Source: Apodospora peruviana (lineage: Eukaryota; Ascomycota; Sordariomycetes; Sordariales; Lasiosphaeriaceae). Taken from it: a stretch of 64,000 bases of DNA. Positions 33,212 to 44,989 of this stretch are shown here, piece after piece. A program made the translations under genes and the position numbers. Numbering within the stretch: position 1 is the stretch's first letter; each line of letters begins with the position of its first letter. The stretch covers positions 5,890,001-5,954,000 of the forward strand of contig JAUEDM010000001.1 in the NCBI GenBank assembly GCA_033439685.1. The letters are read 5' to 3'. Under the pieces are notes generated by a model. It worked only from the letters and a program-made list of their open reading frames with translations. It did no database searches and had not been told where the DNA came from.

Positions 33212-35751
33212 TAAAACTCGACAGAACACCACTTGCCTAAGAATACCGTTTTCTGTTTTTCTTTTTTCCTTCTTTTTTGTCTTTTTTGTTTTGGCTTATA
33301 GCGAAGCGAAAGGGACACGGTTTCACGGAAGGGGATTTGGGATTTGGGATTGGGGATTGGGGATTGGGGATTGGACATCAACATATGGGTGGGAAATTTA
33401 GTCCGGGACGGACATGATACAAGGAATTTCTTTTTGTCAATTGGGTTCTGGTTCTTCACTTGGCTGGGAAATGGGATACGGGGGCATCATCGGATTCTTT
33501 TCTCTCGAAGCAAAAAGAGCTGAAATCATAAGCCCACAAAAGAGGGTAGAGTTTTTCTCTGTAGTTTCTTTGTTCGACAAGGCGTCTTCTTTCTCGGTGA
33601 AGGGGTTCAGGGTGGGTTTTAGGGTTTCAGGATTATACATTGTTATGGGTGCTAGCCTATCTACTTTATCTCGAGGGTGACCTTGTGCAGTTTTGGGATA
33701 GGGACCGGTGATAGGTTTATTTATGGGACGAAGAGCGAGGTTGAGATGGAGGGAGGGAGCTGAGCATATGTATTTGCAAATGTATATGTACCGATGATGC
33801 ATGAACGACAACCTTTTCTTATTTCTGTGTCGAATTTTCTCTGCTGGTTTCTCCTCCGGAGTTCCGTCCCGGTTGTTCGACCCGCTGTATATGCATGCAG
33901 AGGAAATTTTCTTGCTTTGCTATCCGCCGTTTCGTCTCACTTTTGGTGGTGGTGGTGTGGTGGTGGCTGCTGTAGCCTTGCGGCCGTTGATTTTTTCTCT
34001 CGGTGGCGTTCTGAGACAGGGAGGGCAAAAAGAAGAGGGATCCAGACGAATTAGGAGGGATCGAGGAATCTTTTACACACCCAAGTACACAGGGGTGACG
34101 AGTTTGGATGTTTGCGACAGGTATCGTGTTATGTAAAACCGGTTTGTTTGTTTGACCTCGATCAACCATACCGCACTTCTTCGAGTTCAGGTGCGGTCCG
34201 TCCTGTCTTAAGGAGGTAAAGACGGGGCCGGTAGCAGTTGCCGTCTTCAAGTAGTCAGTTTCTAGTCGTGTGTTACCCTCCCAAATCGCCCTTTCAGTCA
34301 AGACACCAGTAAGGAGAGGAGACGCACAGATGTTATGCGTGTGTAATGCTCTGACAGATCAAGGAGAATCCGAACTGAACAGGCGTGACAGAGGAGAAAG
34401 AGACGCCAGGGCTGAGTGGAAGGTGGGGAGGGTTCGTCGATCATCGGCCGCCACTGCATCTCAACCCTTTTTGCCGACCACTCGGACCACAGTTTATTTT
34501 CCACCCCCTGGTAATCCGTACAGTATTACAGTTCGTCCCTGCCTTGGAGGACGACAATCTCCCTGTGATGCCCTGATTGCTCCCCTCTAGGGAATTGGGA
34601 ATAGTCCTGAGTCTGACTCATCTCGTCCCTGACCTCTTTCGCCCTCCTCGTCTCGCCCTCCGCTTCTTCATCAAGTCCAACCTGCGAAAAGCCCACATCA
34701 CATGAAAATATTAGGGACTTTGAGCTTCGCAACCACCATGTCATGCTGTCTCACGTCTACGTGTAGTTGAGCCCCCGGGAAATCGACGTCGGTAATCGAG
34801 TACGCTATGCAGATGTCTCGGCGCTCGGTGGCATTAAGTTACACAGGCGACGAAGCAACCCGTTCAGCCTCTTGCGGGGTGGCGGGATGGGACCATCTAC
34901 CTGAGCGTCTGCTGAGGTACCTTGCCTTCTTCTTGCGCTGCCCTCAGCTACGCCAGGAATGAAACAGATGCCCCTCGACACCCTTTCATGTTTGCCTCCT
35001 CCACAAACAGTCACCTTTCGCCCATTTTCGATAGGCGCCTTCGTTGCTTCTTTCTGCACTGACAGCTGTCGATGGACAGCCATGTATCAGCCCTTTGGCT
35101 TTTGGTTCTCAACGGGTTGATTCCATTCTAGCCTCTGTCTGCTCGATCCATATTCCTGATGCATCGTATTTTGGGCCTATCTGCAAGTATCATTGGGCAA
35201 TGGGACCGGGTGAAGCCAGAGGAAACTTTGGTGGAGGCCGCATTCCTATGCAAAGGCGCCGACCCGTCGTCCACTTCTCCTAAGGAGCCAGCCATAGGGG
35301 AGTCGTGACAACATCATAAGCTACCTCAAGGCCGTCTTCTGCTAAGAATGCGTGTTTCCCCTGCCCACACCCACACCGTTTTAGGCATTCCTCGTCTTCC
35401 TCCCTCGCCTTGTTTATGTTTGGGCCCCTTTAGGCCAGCAAACCGTCACATCCTTTCTCCTAGATGGGACACACCCAACCCTCAGCATATATATGTCTGC
35501 CCTTGCCCATGCTTTCTGTACCTGGCTACGGGGTTGGTCTGGATACTCGTCACTGCGAACTTGTATAGGCCTATCCATCTTCGCCCAGATATGCTCTCCT
35601 ACTCCCCCAGACCCGCGTCCACCTTAGTATACACAACTCAACTCCTTAAATCTTCGGGCAACATTATATACCCTAGTACCCCCTCTCTCCTTCAACCCTT
35701 GACCAACTCAAATCACTTTCGGGCCCCCGTCGTGGCTGGATCTGTTGCAAG
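33212..35751. other. Intergenic, no gene recognised
   Basis: Apart from the GGGATTG repeat near its start, I see nothing that I can name in this 2.5 kb stretch. Open frames up to 160 codons overlap one another in several frames and lack motifs. Confidence 0.4.
33331..33374. repeat. GGGATTG short tandem repeat
   Basis: About six copies of GGGATTTG/GGGATTG follow each other about 120 bases after the stop codon of the rhodopsin-domain gene. It probably lies in the 3' UTR or just beyond. Confidence 0.8.
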
Positions 35752-37161
35752 ATGGACTTCCAACCTAAATTGATCAACTTTCAACCCGTTTCTCAGGTCG
35801 CCCTTCACAAGCCCATTCGAATGTCGAACTACTCATATTCCCGTGCTGATTATCCCCTTCCCACTCGACCTGAGGATGAGGACTTCCGGGGCTCTTTCGG
35901 ATCCGACTGCTCAATGCCGGGAATGGTAGAAGATTCTGGCTCGGATGATTCTGCTGAGGATGACTACCAGCACCGTATAACAGGGGCAGAGCTATGGGAT
36001 CGTTTTGGCAGCTCCAATTTCATGACGCAGCCTCGGAAAGGCTTCAATACCCAGCACTTCTTGACACACACTCACGCCGCCATCGTGGTTCTGAGTCCGG
36101 ACTTCCTACGGCTCACCAAGAAAGTCAACAAGCAGACCGCCGTCGAGGAAGCCTTCATTTCCTGCCTCAGAAAGGGCCCTGGCCACTACCTTCAAGTTCA
36201 AGTCCTCAACAACCTCGAGTATCAAAAGTCCCTCCCCGAGCATCATACTCGCTTTCCCACCGGCAGACATGCCCCAAGCTCAACCTCGGTCACCGCCGCG
36301 GAGGTCGTCGCGTTCAAAGCTGCCTCAAAAGTCGGATACTGTACCTCTTCAGCAGGTCACACAGTCCTCGCTGAATTTTCGGAAAGTGAGCATAGTTGGT
36401 GCAGAACGTACTCTGACACCGGACTGCTCATCATCCGCAGCATGCTCTCCACCAGTTTCCCCCCGCTCAACCCCTACCAGACTCGCGGCCCCATTCCATC
36501 ACCTGCGCCCCTTCCATCCTCTCCAGTTCAATATTCACGGACGCCGTCGTCCCACATGAAACCGCTTCCCAGGACTCCTGACGAGCCGCGAATAACTCTT
36601 CGCCGCCCTTCCCTTGCCAACCTGCGGAAACTTTCGCTGTCCTAGGAACCCACAACATCTTCACCATCACTATCGCAGCTTGCACGGACTTAGACAAGAT
36701 TTCCCGGTCAGACAGTAATTCCTGTAGACACAGGGGTTCGGGTCCAACAAAGCCCAGTTAGGCTGTCGCAGAGGCCACAAACGCCGCTCCCTGTAAAGCT
36801 GGAGCTCACCTCCGTGTTCGAGGTTGATTCTGACGACGATGACGACAACCTCAACGGCGATGAGTTCCGGAGTTTTGCACGGCGGATCATTCGCGGCCTG
36901 CACCACAACCGCAGTCGTGACACCAATAAAACAAGTGGTATCCACCAGAGGAGAGCAACTGATGGCCGCTCGACTCCGATCAATGGCCGACCAAGGCGGG
37001 CTCGTTCTCGTACGACTGGGGCCGTCAGTGTGAGCGAGAGCAGCAGAGCCAGGCGGTTGAGTATGATGGAGGTCGCTCAGGAACCACCAGTCCAGCCATC
37101 ACCGCTCATATGCGAAAATGGCGGCGCTCGAATGAACAAGGAATTACCTTCTCGGCCGTGA
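35752..37161 (+). pseudogene. Conserved fungal hypothetical gene broken by frameshifts
   Basis: The product is an uncharacterised Ser/Pro-rich protein of a type I have seen in other Pezizomycotina. It begins near SNYSYSRADYPLPTRPEDED, has an acidic segment and then ITGAELWD. Coding then moves through the other two frames. The first segment reads to 36002. Next comes WQLQFHDAASERLQYPALLD...WPLPSSSS...PPRASYSL, and then PPADMPQAQ... to FRKVSIVGAERTLTPDCSSS. From about 36475 it returns to the first frame with PLNPYQTRG...PLPRTPDEP and, after two TAG codons (36643-36645 and 36691-36693), VFEVDSDDDDD...FARRIIRGLHH. Each switch needs one extra base and falls at a homopolymer: T4 at 36003-36006, T3/C3 at 36253-36258 and C6 at 36469-36474. 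It is either a decayed gene or an intact gene with sequencing errors. The TAG codons might alternatively lie in an unrecognised intron. Confidence 0.6.
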
Positions 37162-37436
37162 TTGATGTAACGGGCTGAGCCCTGGAGTGGCCTCGGCAAC
37201 CCTCGGCCGTCCACCCATGTTGAAGCTATTCCCAGAAAACACCAAGCGCATACACGGACCACAACACTATTCCTAAACACGTGCCGACACATCTGGAATC
37301 TTCTCTCCCTTTCTGGCGGGCCTACCGCAGTCATGTACATTTAGATGCAGCTCTCAAAGAGCTGCCCAATTTCTCTTCCATTCCTCTCCTCATGTTTCGC
37401 GTCTTCGTAGCAAAGGCCTAGCTAGTTGGAAATATA
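37162..37436. other. Short intergenic stretch
   Basis: This lies between the broken gene and the LTR-like block. Nothing was recognised in it. Confidence 0.4.
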
Positions 37437-37472
37437 CTACCTCAGCCCATTACAGAACTCTCCCCTCTTGTT

Positions 37473-37559
37473 TTACAGCGCATAGTTCGTTGTACAGCCC
37501 TTGTGTCTAAGTTGATATCGTTCACTTACACTTGTTGTTACAGTGCATAGTTCACTGTA
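37473..37559. repeat. Pair of imperfect 22-base direct repeats
   Basis: Positions 37473-37494 and 37538-37559 share TTACAG(C/T)GCATAGTTC(G/A)(T/C)TGTA. The two copies differ only by transitions at three positions. Confidence 0.6.
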
Positions 37560-37872
37560 TTCTTGTTCTATTGTTGCCCCCTGCAGCTTCCTGTAACAAC
37601 CTGTGTATGGGTGTCCTTGACAACACAAGGACCACAAGAGTGTCTGTTGCTCCACAGAGCCACAAGGGGTTTAGGTCATAGGTAGGGGGTAATCACAAAG
37701 AGTATCGGTTCCAAAGAACACACAAGATGCGCAGTTGACACAACAACTATTGCCAAAGTACTTGTATTGATTACTGCCGTAATAACTCCCAAAGAGAGTT
37801 CCAGACTCTCACGACTATATAGAATTACTACGACCAATGAGAAGCGCTGCTCTGTTGCTCTGCTGGCTCTGT

Positions 37873-37911
37873 AACAGAGCAGCGGAGCACACAGAACATA
37901 GCTGCTCTGTT
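37873..37911. repeat. Inverted repeat, 11-base arms
   Basis: AACAGAGCAGC (37873-37883) is the exact reverse complement of GCTGCTCTGTT (37901-37911), with a 17-base loop. It lies in the CAGAG-rich block of the possible solo LTR. Confidence 0.7.
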
Positions 37912-38111
37912 CTATCTGTCATGAAGCCACAGAGCGCACAGAGCACGACTGCTTTGTGCCAAGACCTTTGTGCCCCTCGGAGCACTTCCTGTGATAAGCT
38001 CGGGATTCCCCTCACCTGGTCCTCGAAATAGGGTTCGTAACAATATACTCAAGCAAATAAATAACTATCTACCTATCAATCATAGCCTGGATAGTATAAA
38101 TCTAAGGTATT

Positions 38112-38128
38112 TAGGTAGGTAGGTAGGT
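38112..38128. repeat. TAGG microsatellite
   Basis: Four tandem TAGG units occur in AT-rich intergenic DNA about 130 bases upstream of the tRNA gene. Confidence 0.8.
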
Positions 38129-38259
38129 ACCTTCTGTATGTTAAAGGGGGTAGATAGATGAAAAGTCGCGAGACGTACAGCTGTAAGTAACTGTTACTGT
38201 TTATATATCTAAAATGTTCTTTCTATTTTCATCAAATCTTAGTCAGCAAACTAAGAAGT

Positions 38260-38349
38260 GCGGGTTTAGCTCAGTTGGGAGAGCGTCAGACTGAAGTTCA
38301 CTTCAATCCTTAAATCTGAAGGTCATGTGTTCGATCCACATAAACCGCA
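38260..38349 (+). tRNA. tRNA-Phe (GAA) with 17-base intron
   Basis: The mature RNA is 73 nt. The 5' half starts GCGGGTTTAGCTCAGTTGG. The anticodon stem TCAGA/TCTGA encloses CTGAAGA with anticodon GAA, and the T-arm is ATGTG-TTCGATC-CACAT. The intron lies at 38297-38313, in the canonical place one base after the anticodon. It contains CTTCA, which can pair with TGAAG of the anticodon loop, as in eukaryotic pre-tRNA-Phe. The acceptor stem GCGGGTT/AAACCGC pairs at six of seven positions, with a G-A mismatch at the fifth pair. The discriminator base is A and there is no encoded CCA, as expected for eukaryotes. Confidence 0.93.
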
Positions 38350-41300
38350 AGTCATATTCTTCTTGAATTTTTTCTCATTTAGCCCTTTTATTAAGTGTTT
38401 GTTTGTCCTTTCTCCTTTCTATCTCACACTAATGATATGTTATCTCCCTCCATATTTCTATCGAAATTATTATCATTAACTGTTACCTAGTTACATCGTC
38501 GTTCTTTTGTTACCTACCATACCGGTACCTCGGTATGTATCCGCGTGGACTGTGAAATACCATCCATCCATTGTCTCGCTGGATAAACACCCCAGCTTCA
38601 AAGGATATAAAGAAGTATCCGACGCTTGCTTCACACTAATTAAGCACATAAGGCTGAAGGAACGAAGTATTTGAGTCGGCCGGTAAGGTGAGTTGCTCTA
38701 GATAGAATTCTTGCACGGTTCCCAACAGCTCCTATGTACCTTTGCTCCAACCCCTTTCATCTCTTCATAATCCAACCTAAATACCTACCCAAAGCACAGG
38801 TTTCTGCCATTATATTGCAGCATAAACGTCATGAAATCAGTCAACTCTTCTTTGGCTTGAGCCTCGCTTGGGGTTCGTTTACCCACAGACTGGCGTGTTT
38901 CAGGTGCTGCATTGCCTACATTGGTTACTCAAGGAGGCCAGCTGGTCCAATATGAAGGTAAATATGTAGGGCCTAGAGAAACTATGTAGACCGCAAACCT
39001 ATCATGCCTCACTATCTGAAAAGATAGCCGGGGAAACCCAAGAGCTTGTTAGTATAAAAGCTAAGACTGGTAAGGGGGAGAGCCTTGTAAACACTCTTCG
39101 AGAAAGGGTGAGGTAAAAAGGGGGACCGACCACAACCATGTTTGTGACTTCACAACACATGATTGTTAACTTCTCCCATCTCCCCGGGTATCCTTGACTC
39201 CCAGAGATTGGTGTGGCATGTCCACATTGACGTTGCTGTAGAGTTTGGTCGAGATATTACTGCAGCCAGGGGCATTGGGGTGCGCCCTGGGTAGGCAATA
39301 TCATATCGAGCCGTGCGGCCACGCGGGTTGGCCTGTCGTTTTCTGATGTTTAAAGTGTAAAGGAGACCACCCACCACCTTCAGAGCATGGGTATATATGA
39401 AGGGCATGACTTAAGGTTGGAGCGAGACAAGTTGGCATCCCTTCCAAGTTCTATTTCCAGGACACTCCACACTCGGGATGGGCTGGTTGCCGGTAACGAC
39501 CGCTAGAAATTTTTCTTTTGGGGATGGATCCTTGTGGCGTGAAAGACTTCTTCCTCATGAACACCCTGATCTTCTGAAAAATAGACGGCAGCAGATTTCC
39601 GAACCCCGATGAAGGCGTGCGGTTTCTCGGGTACAGACAGACTTTTGGTGTTGACAGGTAGTGACTGGCCAAGGGGGCGGATGGGGCCTTGGCCTGGACC
39701 TTTTGAGGAGCACATATGTATCGTGATGTGTCATTGTCAAGTCGATGATGCAAACTTCAAAAGCAGAATGTGGATTGCCACCTGACAAAAGTCACGCCTT
39801 CAAGACGTGGTTGACGGCGTGATACTGCGGGGTGAATCGAGACCTGGCGTGCGCACACACGGGCGAAGGCCACGTCTGTGGTAACACTGGGTTAATATAT
39901 ATATTGTAAATAGCCGGAAGAAGGGACAATTTATGCGCTGCTATTTTGGTTGACGGAATTCCGTCTCGCTTCTGCCCGGCCAAGACCGGTGGTCCCGCGG
40001 GCACTCTTGGGCCGGGAAAGTTTGGAGGATAGGAACTGTGAAAGGTCATGCTCTCCATTTGGATCCCGGACTCGGGGGCCTGTGAGATGCAGGAACGTTG
40101 TGTCGACCCGGCCGGCGATGAGGTGAGGAACGAAGGCTGGGGTCGTTTGCCAGATGCCAAGACAACCCAACGACCGAGGGGTTGTTGGATTCCACAAACT
40201 CGCCGAATGTTGTGCCTTTCGGCGACCCTATGAAGCCTTGGCCGTGATCCAAAGTCCTGGGTTCTTTGGTTCCAAAAGTCGATAGTATGTATACCGTACC
40301 TGCTTGTCCCATACAACAAAAGAAAGCCGCAAGCCGGTTATTTCCTGATGGTTCCAGTCATGTCGCGGCGGAAGCATGAGATAGGTACTAGAGATTGATG
40401 ACCGTTTCGTTTTCCTGATCACCACCTGCTTCGAAGCAAAGCAAAACCCTGGGTTTGCGTCCTGCTCGGCCCAGCCCAGCCCAGTTCAGAGTGACGGCCA
40501 ACCATAATTCCCACAACCTGGAACAGTCGGTGAAGGACTCAGGGATCGTACCTTTCTGTTTCGTAGCTCATCTTGCTTGGCTCACGCCAAGTGAAGCAAG
40601 TCGGCGAGCTTGTGCTTTGGTGGTCGTCAGATGAGAAAGGTGGTGGTGTTGGGCGCATTCTGCATCCATGGCAGGACCGGAGTGATAGGAAAGCACGGCA
40701 AGTTGTCAGAAATCAACCAACAGCGATGGGGAACTTGCAGCCAAGGTCGAGCCAAGGCGGCGAGCCAAGGCTCTAGAAGGCAGCAAGAACGACTCTACGC
40801 TTCTTGGCGCGCAGTTTCCGTATCTTGATCAGTGCCTGCCTCCCTGAGTCCCCTCGGGCTACGGGTTACGGGCCCGGGGAACCTGGAAGCTCTTATCTCG
40901 AGAGCGCCGAGCGGCTTTCTCATCGGGTTCCACAGCTCTACTAGCTCTGGTCCAGCCATCTGCCATCATCCACCTCCATGATCCGTTGCCCCGCTAACTA
41001 TTCCGGCAGTGGCGGTCACGGGCACCTAGTTCCGTCAGAATCTGGATGGCATCATTCATGACCTTCGAGTTTCACTCCTCTTTTGAACTGTTGAGTTCCA
41101 ATTCTCCTACCATAAACCCGGGTTATTCAAGTGAATATCAGACGGAATACACTGCACTACAAACAATGCCTTGCCTCGTGGCCGTTGGGACCAGACGAGA
41201 GAGACCAGAGACGGGAAAAGTCGTCTAAATTGAGCGGCAGGGCCTGGCTCGCTCGCCATTGGCCGACAGATATTGCGATGCATCCATTCGAGCAGACAGA

Positions 41301-42410
41301 ACAGAGTGGCAAGCTCTCCGTCCATTCTCTTCCCACACCTCCGTTTTCTTTGCGGGTTTGTGCTGCGTCAGTCGTTGCCGGTCGCCGGACACCAGCTGAA
41401 CGCATGGCAATCAATTTGGGGCCACGGGCGTCGCAAAAGTGCAACGTCGCTTGCCCGTTTCCGTCGCCGCTATTCCCACGGATCCATGTCCACTTCTCTG
41501 AACATGCTGAGGTGTCCAAGTCAAGGACATGTCAGACCATCGCGACAGCTGGGGATGTAGTCTGGAGATACCAGAGAATGTCAGACAGGAGATATCGAAA
41601 GAGATGCCTGCCCAGATCACCCAGGTCCTCTCATCCAGGATCCTCGGCGGGCGGGATGACCCCCGCTTCGCGATGTTCGCGACCCCTGCCACCCTGTCAC
41701 CTCATCGGGAACCGACCCACGAGCCAGCCTTCAATCCAATTTAGGCAGGTCAGTGATAGCTGGGGCTGCATCTTCCGCGATAGTCAGTGCTGCCACCAGA
41801 CGCCCCCTCCCTTATTTTCTCTTCCGCTATGCAGTTCGGTACAGTCCAGCCAGCCAAGCAATGGGCCGCAGCACGCTTCCCTATGCTCATGCCTGCTCTG
41901 CCATCGCCCACGGAGCCAGTTGAGCGAGTTTGTTGCCCGCTGGGGCCTTGAACTTGTTGGGTTGGGGGGTGTCCATTTCGCTCGACCTGAGAATCCGTGA
42001 ACGAACCACCACCCTCGCTATCTCCTGAGTCCTCCACCACTCATAGGTCGGTCCTTGTCCATACATACAATACAGTACATGTCCCAGTCCACTCTCACCC
42101 ACCTCACCTCATCGATCCCGTTTCCGCCCCCCGTCAGTCCCCCGTTCTCGTCCGCCCTTCTCCATGCATCTTGCCCACGCCCGGCTGTGATCGGAGCAGA
42201 AGGCGAGCCCGCCATGAACACGGCCAACATATATTAAAATCACGCCTCAGTTTCCGGCTCGTGCCCCAGCCTCTGGCCACCCTCGTTTTACCGCGACTTA
42301 CGACGTCCAACGCCCGCCGACTGCTGTCCTTTCAGCTCTGCTTTCCCGCACGGGAAGCACCCCAGAGATAACGACGACCAGGCAGCATCGCTGCACAACA
42401 CCGAGTCAAC
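38350..42410. other. Intergenic, no gene recognised
   Basis: Between the tRNA and the OPT transporter I find no supported gene. A plus-strand frame of 289 codons at 41131-42000 is long but has no motif, and two other frames are open across parts of it. It may be leader or promoter DNA of the transporter. Confidence 0.4.
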
Positions 42411-44989
42411 ATGGTCCTCAGGATCTTCCGCCGCCGCCACCGCAATGAGGACGTGATGCCGGATATTGACGATGGGTCGATTGAGGGGGAATCGAGTATG
42501 GAGTCGTTGAATTCGCTGAAGCATTTCGAAAAGATGCACCGCCTGGATCCGAATCTACCCTTGGACGAGCTGGACGAGGTCGAGATCGCGCTCAACACCC
42601 ATAATGTCGAAAAGGGCACCGAGATTGAGCAAATTCTGGCCGAGGACAATTCGCCTTATCCAGAAGTGAGAAGCGACCCTGCGCATAGACGATATGCTGA
42701 CCATCCGAAAGTGCGCGCGCGCTAACATCTGTCTGCCAGGTTCGAGCCTCGGTGCGAAACTACGATGTTGAGATGCCCGCGAGCACAATACGGGCTTGGA
42801 CGATTGGACTTTTGCTCTGCACCATCGGCTCGGCGGTCAACATGTTGCTGTCACTCAGGAATCCTTCCATCCTACTTACGACGTTTGTTATTCAGCTGGT
42901 CGCATATCCCATCGGCCTGGGTTGGGATTTGGTATTTCCCGACCGCCTGTTCACTGTCTTTGGGGTCAAGTTCAACTTCAAGCCAGGACCATTCAACTAC
43001 AAGGAACACGTCGTTATTGTGGTCATGTCGAACGTACGTGGACCCTCGCCCGGTACTAGAGTCCCACTAACTCATTTTTACAGGCTGCATATGGCGGTGG
43101 CGCACTATATGCCACTGATGTAATCATTGCTCAGGAGATTTGGTACAAACAGTCTTTTGGCTGGGCATGGCAATTGTTGTTTGGTATCACGACGCTATGC
43201 ACGGGTTATGGTCTTGCCGGTCTAGCGAGGCGGTTCCTTGTCTGGCCCGCTGCAATGATTTGGCCGGCCGATCTCGTCAACAGCGCTCTCTTCTATACGC
43301 TCCACGACCACTCTCCTTCAGATCCTCGGAGAACAAATGGCTGGAGTATCGGCCGGTACCGATTTTTTATGATCGTATTTGCAGGGTCTTTCCTGTGGTA
43401 CTGGTTTCCCGGTTATCTCTTCATGGGTCTGTCCTGGTTTTGCTGGCTTACCTGGATTTGGCCCGAGAGCGTCGTCGTCAACCAACTTTTCGGTGGGCAG
43501 ACCGGCTATGGTCTTTTCCCTTTAACCTTTGTGAGTATCAATCACCATCGTGCGTTGCGGGAACGTATGAGCTAACCCTCTGCAGGACTGGTCCGTTATC
43601 TCCGGCTATCTCACGTCTCCTCTCGTCACACCGTTCCATGCCATCTCGAACATCCTCAGCGGCATCACCATCTTCTTCGTCTTCCTATCCATTGGGATCC
43701 ATTACTCTGGCACATGGTACTCGGAGTTCCTACCTGTTCAGAACTCTCACGCTTTCGACAACACCGGCCATGTGTACGATGTCTCGGCGATTTTGGACGA
43801 AAACCTTCATTTCGACGAAGCCAAATACATGGCCTACTCGCCCCTGTATCTATCCACGCAGTTTGCGATCGCTTACGGGCTGTCCTTTGCCGCCGTTGCC
43901 GCCGTCATCATCCATGTTGCGCTCTACCACGGCAGAGAGATCTGGATGCAGTGGAAGCTGGCGCGTAACCAGGAAGATGACGTACATATGCGCCTGATGA
44001 AGAAGTACCGCGATGCTGAGGACTGGTGGTACATCGTGCTGTTCGTCGTCATGTTGACCCTGTCGTTCGTCGTCGTGTGTGCCTGGGAAACAAGCCTACC
44101 TTGGTGGGCCTTCATCGTCTGCATCGCAATCCCAGTGGTGTGGACCATTCCCATCGGCATTGTGCAATCCATCACGAATTTCCAGCTAGGGCTCAATGTC
44201 CTGACCGAGTATGTTGTTGGTTACATGCTTCCCGGTCGCCCCCTGGCCATGATGATGTTCAAGAACTATGGCTACCTAGTCATGTCGCAAGCCCTGTACT
44301 TTACCCAGGATCTCAAGCTCGGCCATTACATGAAGGTGCCGCCGCGCGTCATGTTCTCATCTCAGCTTATTGCGTCTGTCTGGTCGGCGATTGTCCAGGT
44401 TGTTGTAATGAACTGGGCCTTGGCAACCATCCCGGATATCTGCACAGACGACCAGGCCAACAGGTTCACGTGCCCTAACGCCAAGGTCTTCTACACTGCT
44501 TCCGTCATCTGGGGCGCCATCGGCCCGGCTCGCATGTTCTCGGGCAAGGCTCTGTACAGCGGCCTGCAGTGGTTCTGGTTGGTGGGTGCGATAACGCCGG
44601 TTATATCGTGGTTCCTTGCCAGGAGGTATCCGCGCTCCATCTGGCGGTACGTCAACTTCCCACTCGTCTTCGGTGGGTCAGGGATGCTACCGCCAGCTAC
44701 CGTGTTCATCTACTACTGCTGGGGCATAGTCGGGACCATCTTCAACTTCGGAATTCGGCGGCGCAAGACGGGCTGGTGGCTACAATACAACTACATCACT
44801 TCGGCAGCGCTCGACTGCGGTCTGCTGGTGTCGACGATTGTTATATTCTTTGCCCTGAACCTCACCAACACCGATGCACCGAAGTGGTGGGGCAACACAG
44901 AAGCGCTGGGAACGCTCGACAACCTCGGTAAGGCGGTGAAAAGCCATCTACCGCCCGGAGAGACATTCGGGCCGAGTGTATGGCCGTAG
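42411..44989 (+). CDS. Oligopeptide transporter (OPT family)
   Basis: This encodes a proton-coupled importer of small peptides, possibly glutathione or metal-chelate substrates, of about 799 aa. Four exons lie at 42411-42665, 42740-43033, 43084-43530 and 43586-44989. All introns are phase 0, with donors GTGAGA, GTACGT and GTGAGT. The N-terminal 100 residues are acidic and cytosolic. OPT landmarks are VEMPASTIRAW, FNFKPGPFNYKEHVVIVVMSN (the conserved P-G-P-F-N-x-K-E-H) and AAYGGGALYATDVIIAQ. NQLFGGQTGYGLFP, MSQALYFTQDLKLGHYMKVPPR and FGGSGMLPPA follow further on. It has many hydrophobic helices, as expected for the 14-16 TM members of the ISP4/OPT group. It ends 675 bases from the convergent molybdopterin synthase gene. 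The family is certain and the substrate is not. Confidence 0.95.

Larger units (their letters stand above)
37437..38042 (-). mobile_element. Possible degenerate solo LTR
   Basis: Read on the minus strand, this block starts TGTTACGAACCC, which is typical of fungal LTR starts. It contains a TATATAG box (plus 37815-37821) and is flanked by ATATA on both sides (37432-37436 and 38043-38047). An 8-bp identity, AATATACT, spans those flanks. The far end does not finish in CA, so the element would be decayed or the boundary wrong. Inside are two imperfect 22-base repeats and a hairpin. There is no coding capacity. This is a weak call based on the end sequence and the short duplication. Confidence 0.3.

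Noticed and set aside
39792..40319. 175-codon minus-strand frame
   Set aside because: No motif, no signal peptide and no splice context. Two other minus-strand frames overlap it with equal support.
41131..42000. Plus-strand open frame of 289 codons upstream of the OPT transporter
   Set aside because: It has no recognisable motif and the composition looks random (many Cys, Arg and Pro). Opposite-strand frames are also open over parts of it, and it has no supporting splice pattern. I treat it as a chance frame in promoter or leader DNA.
43140..43997. 285-codon plus-strand frame inside the OPT transporter
   Set aside because: It is a shadow of exons 3-4 of the transporter. The OPT frame carries all the family motifs.
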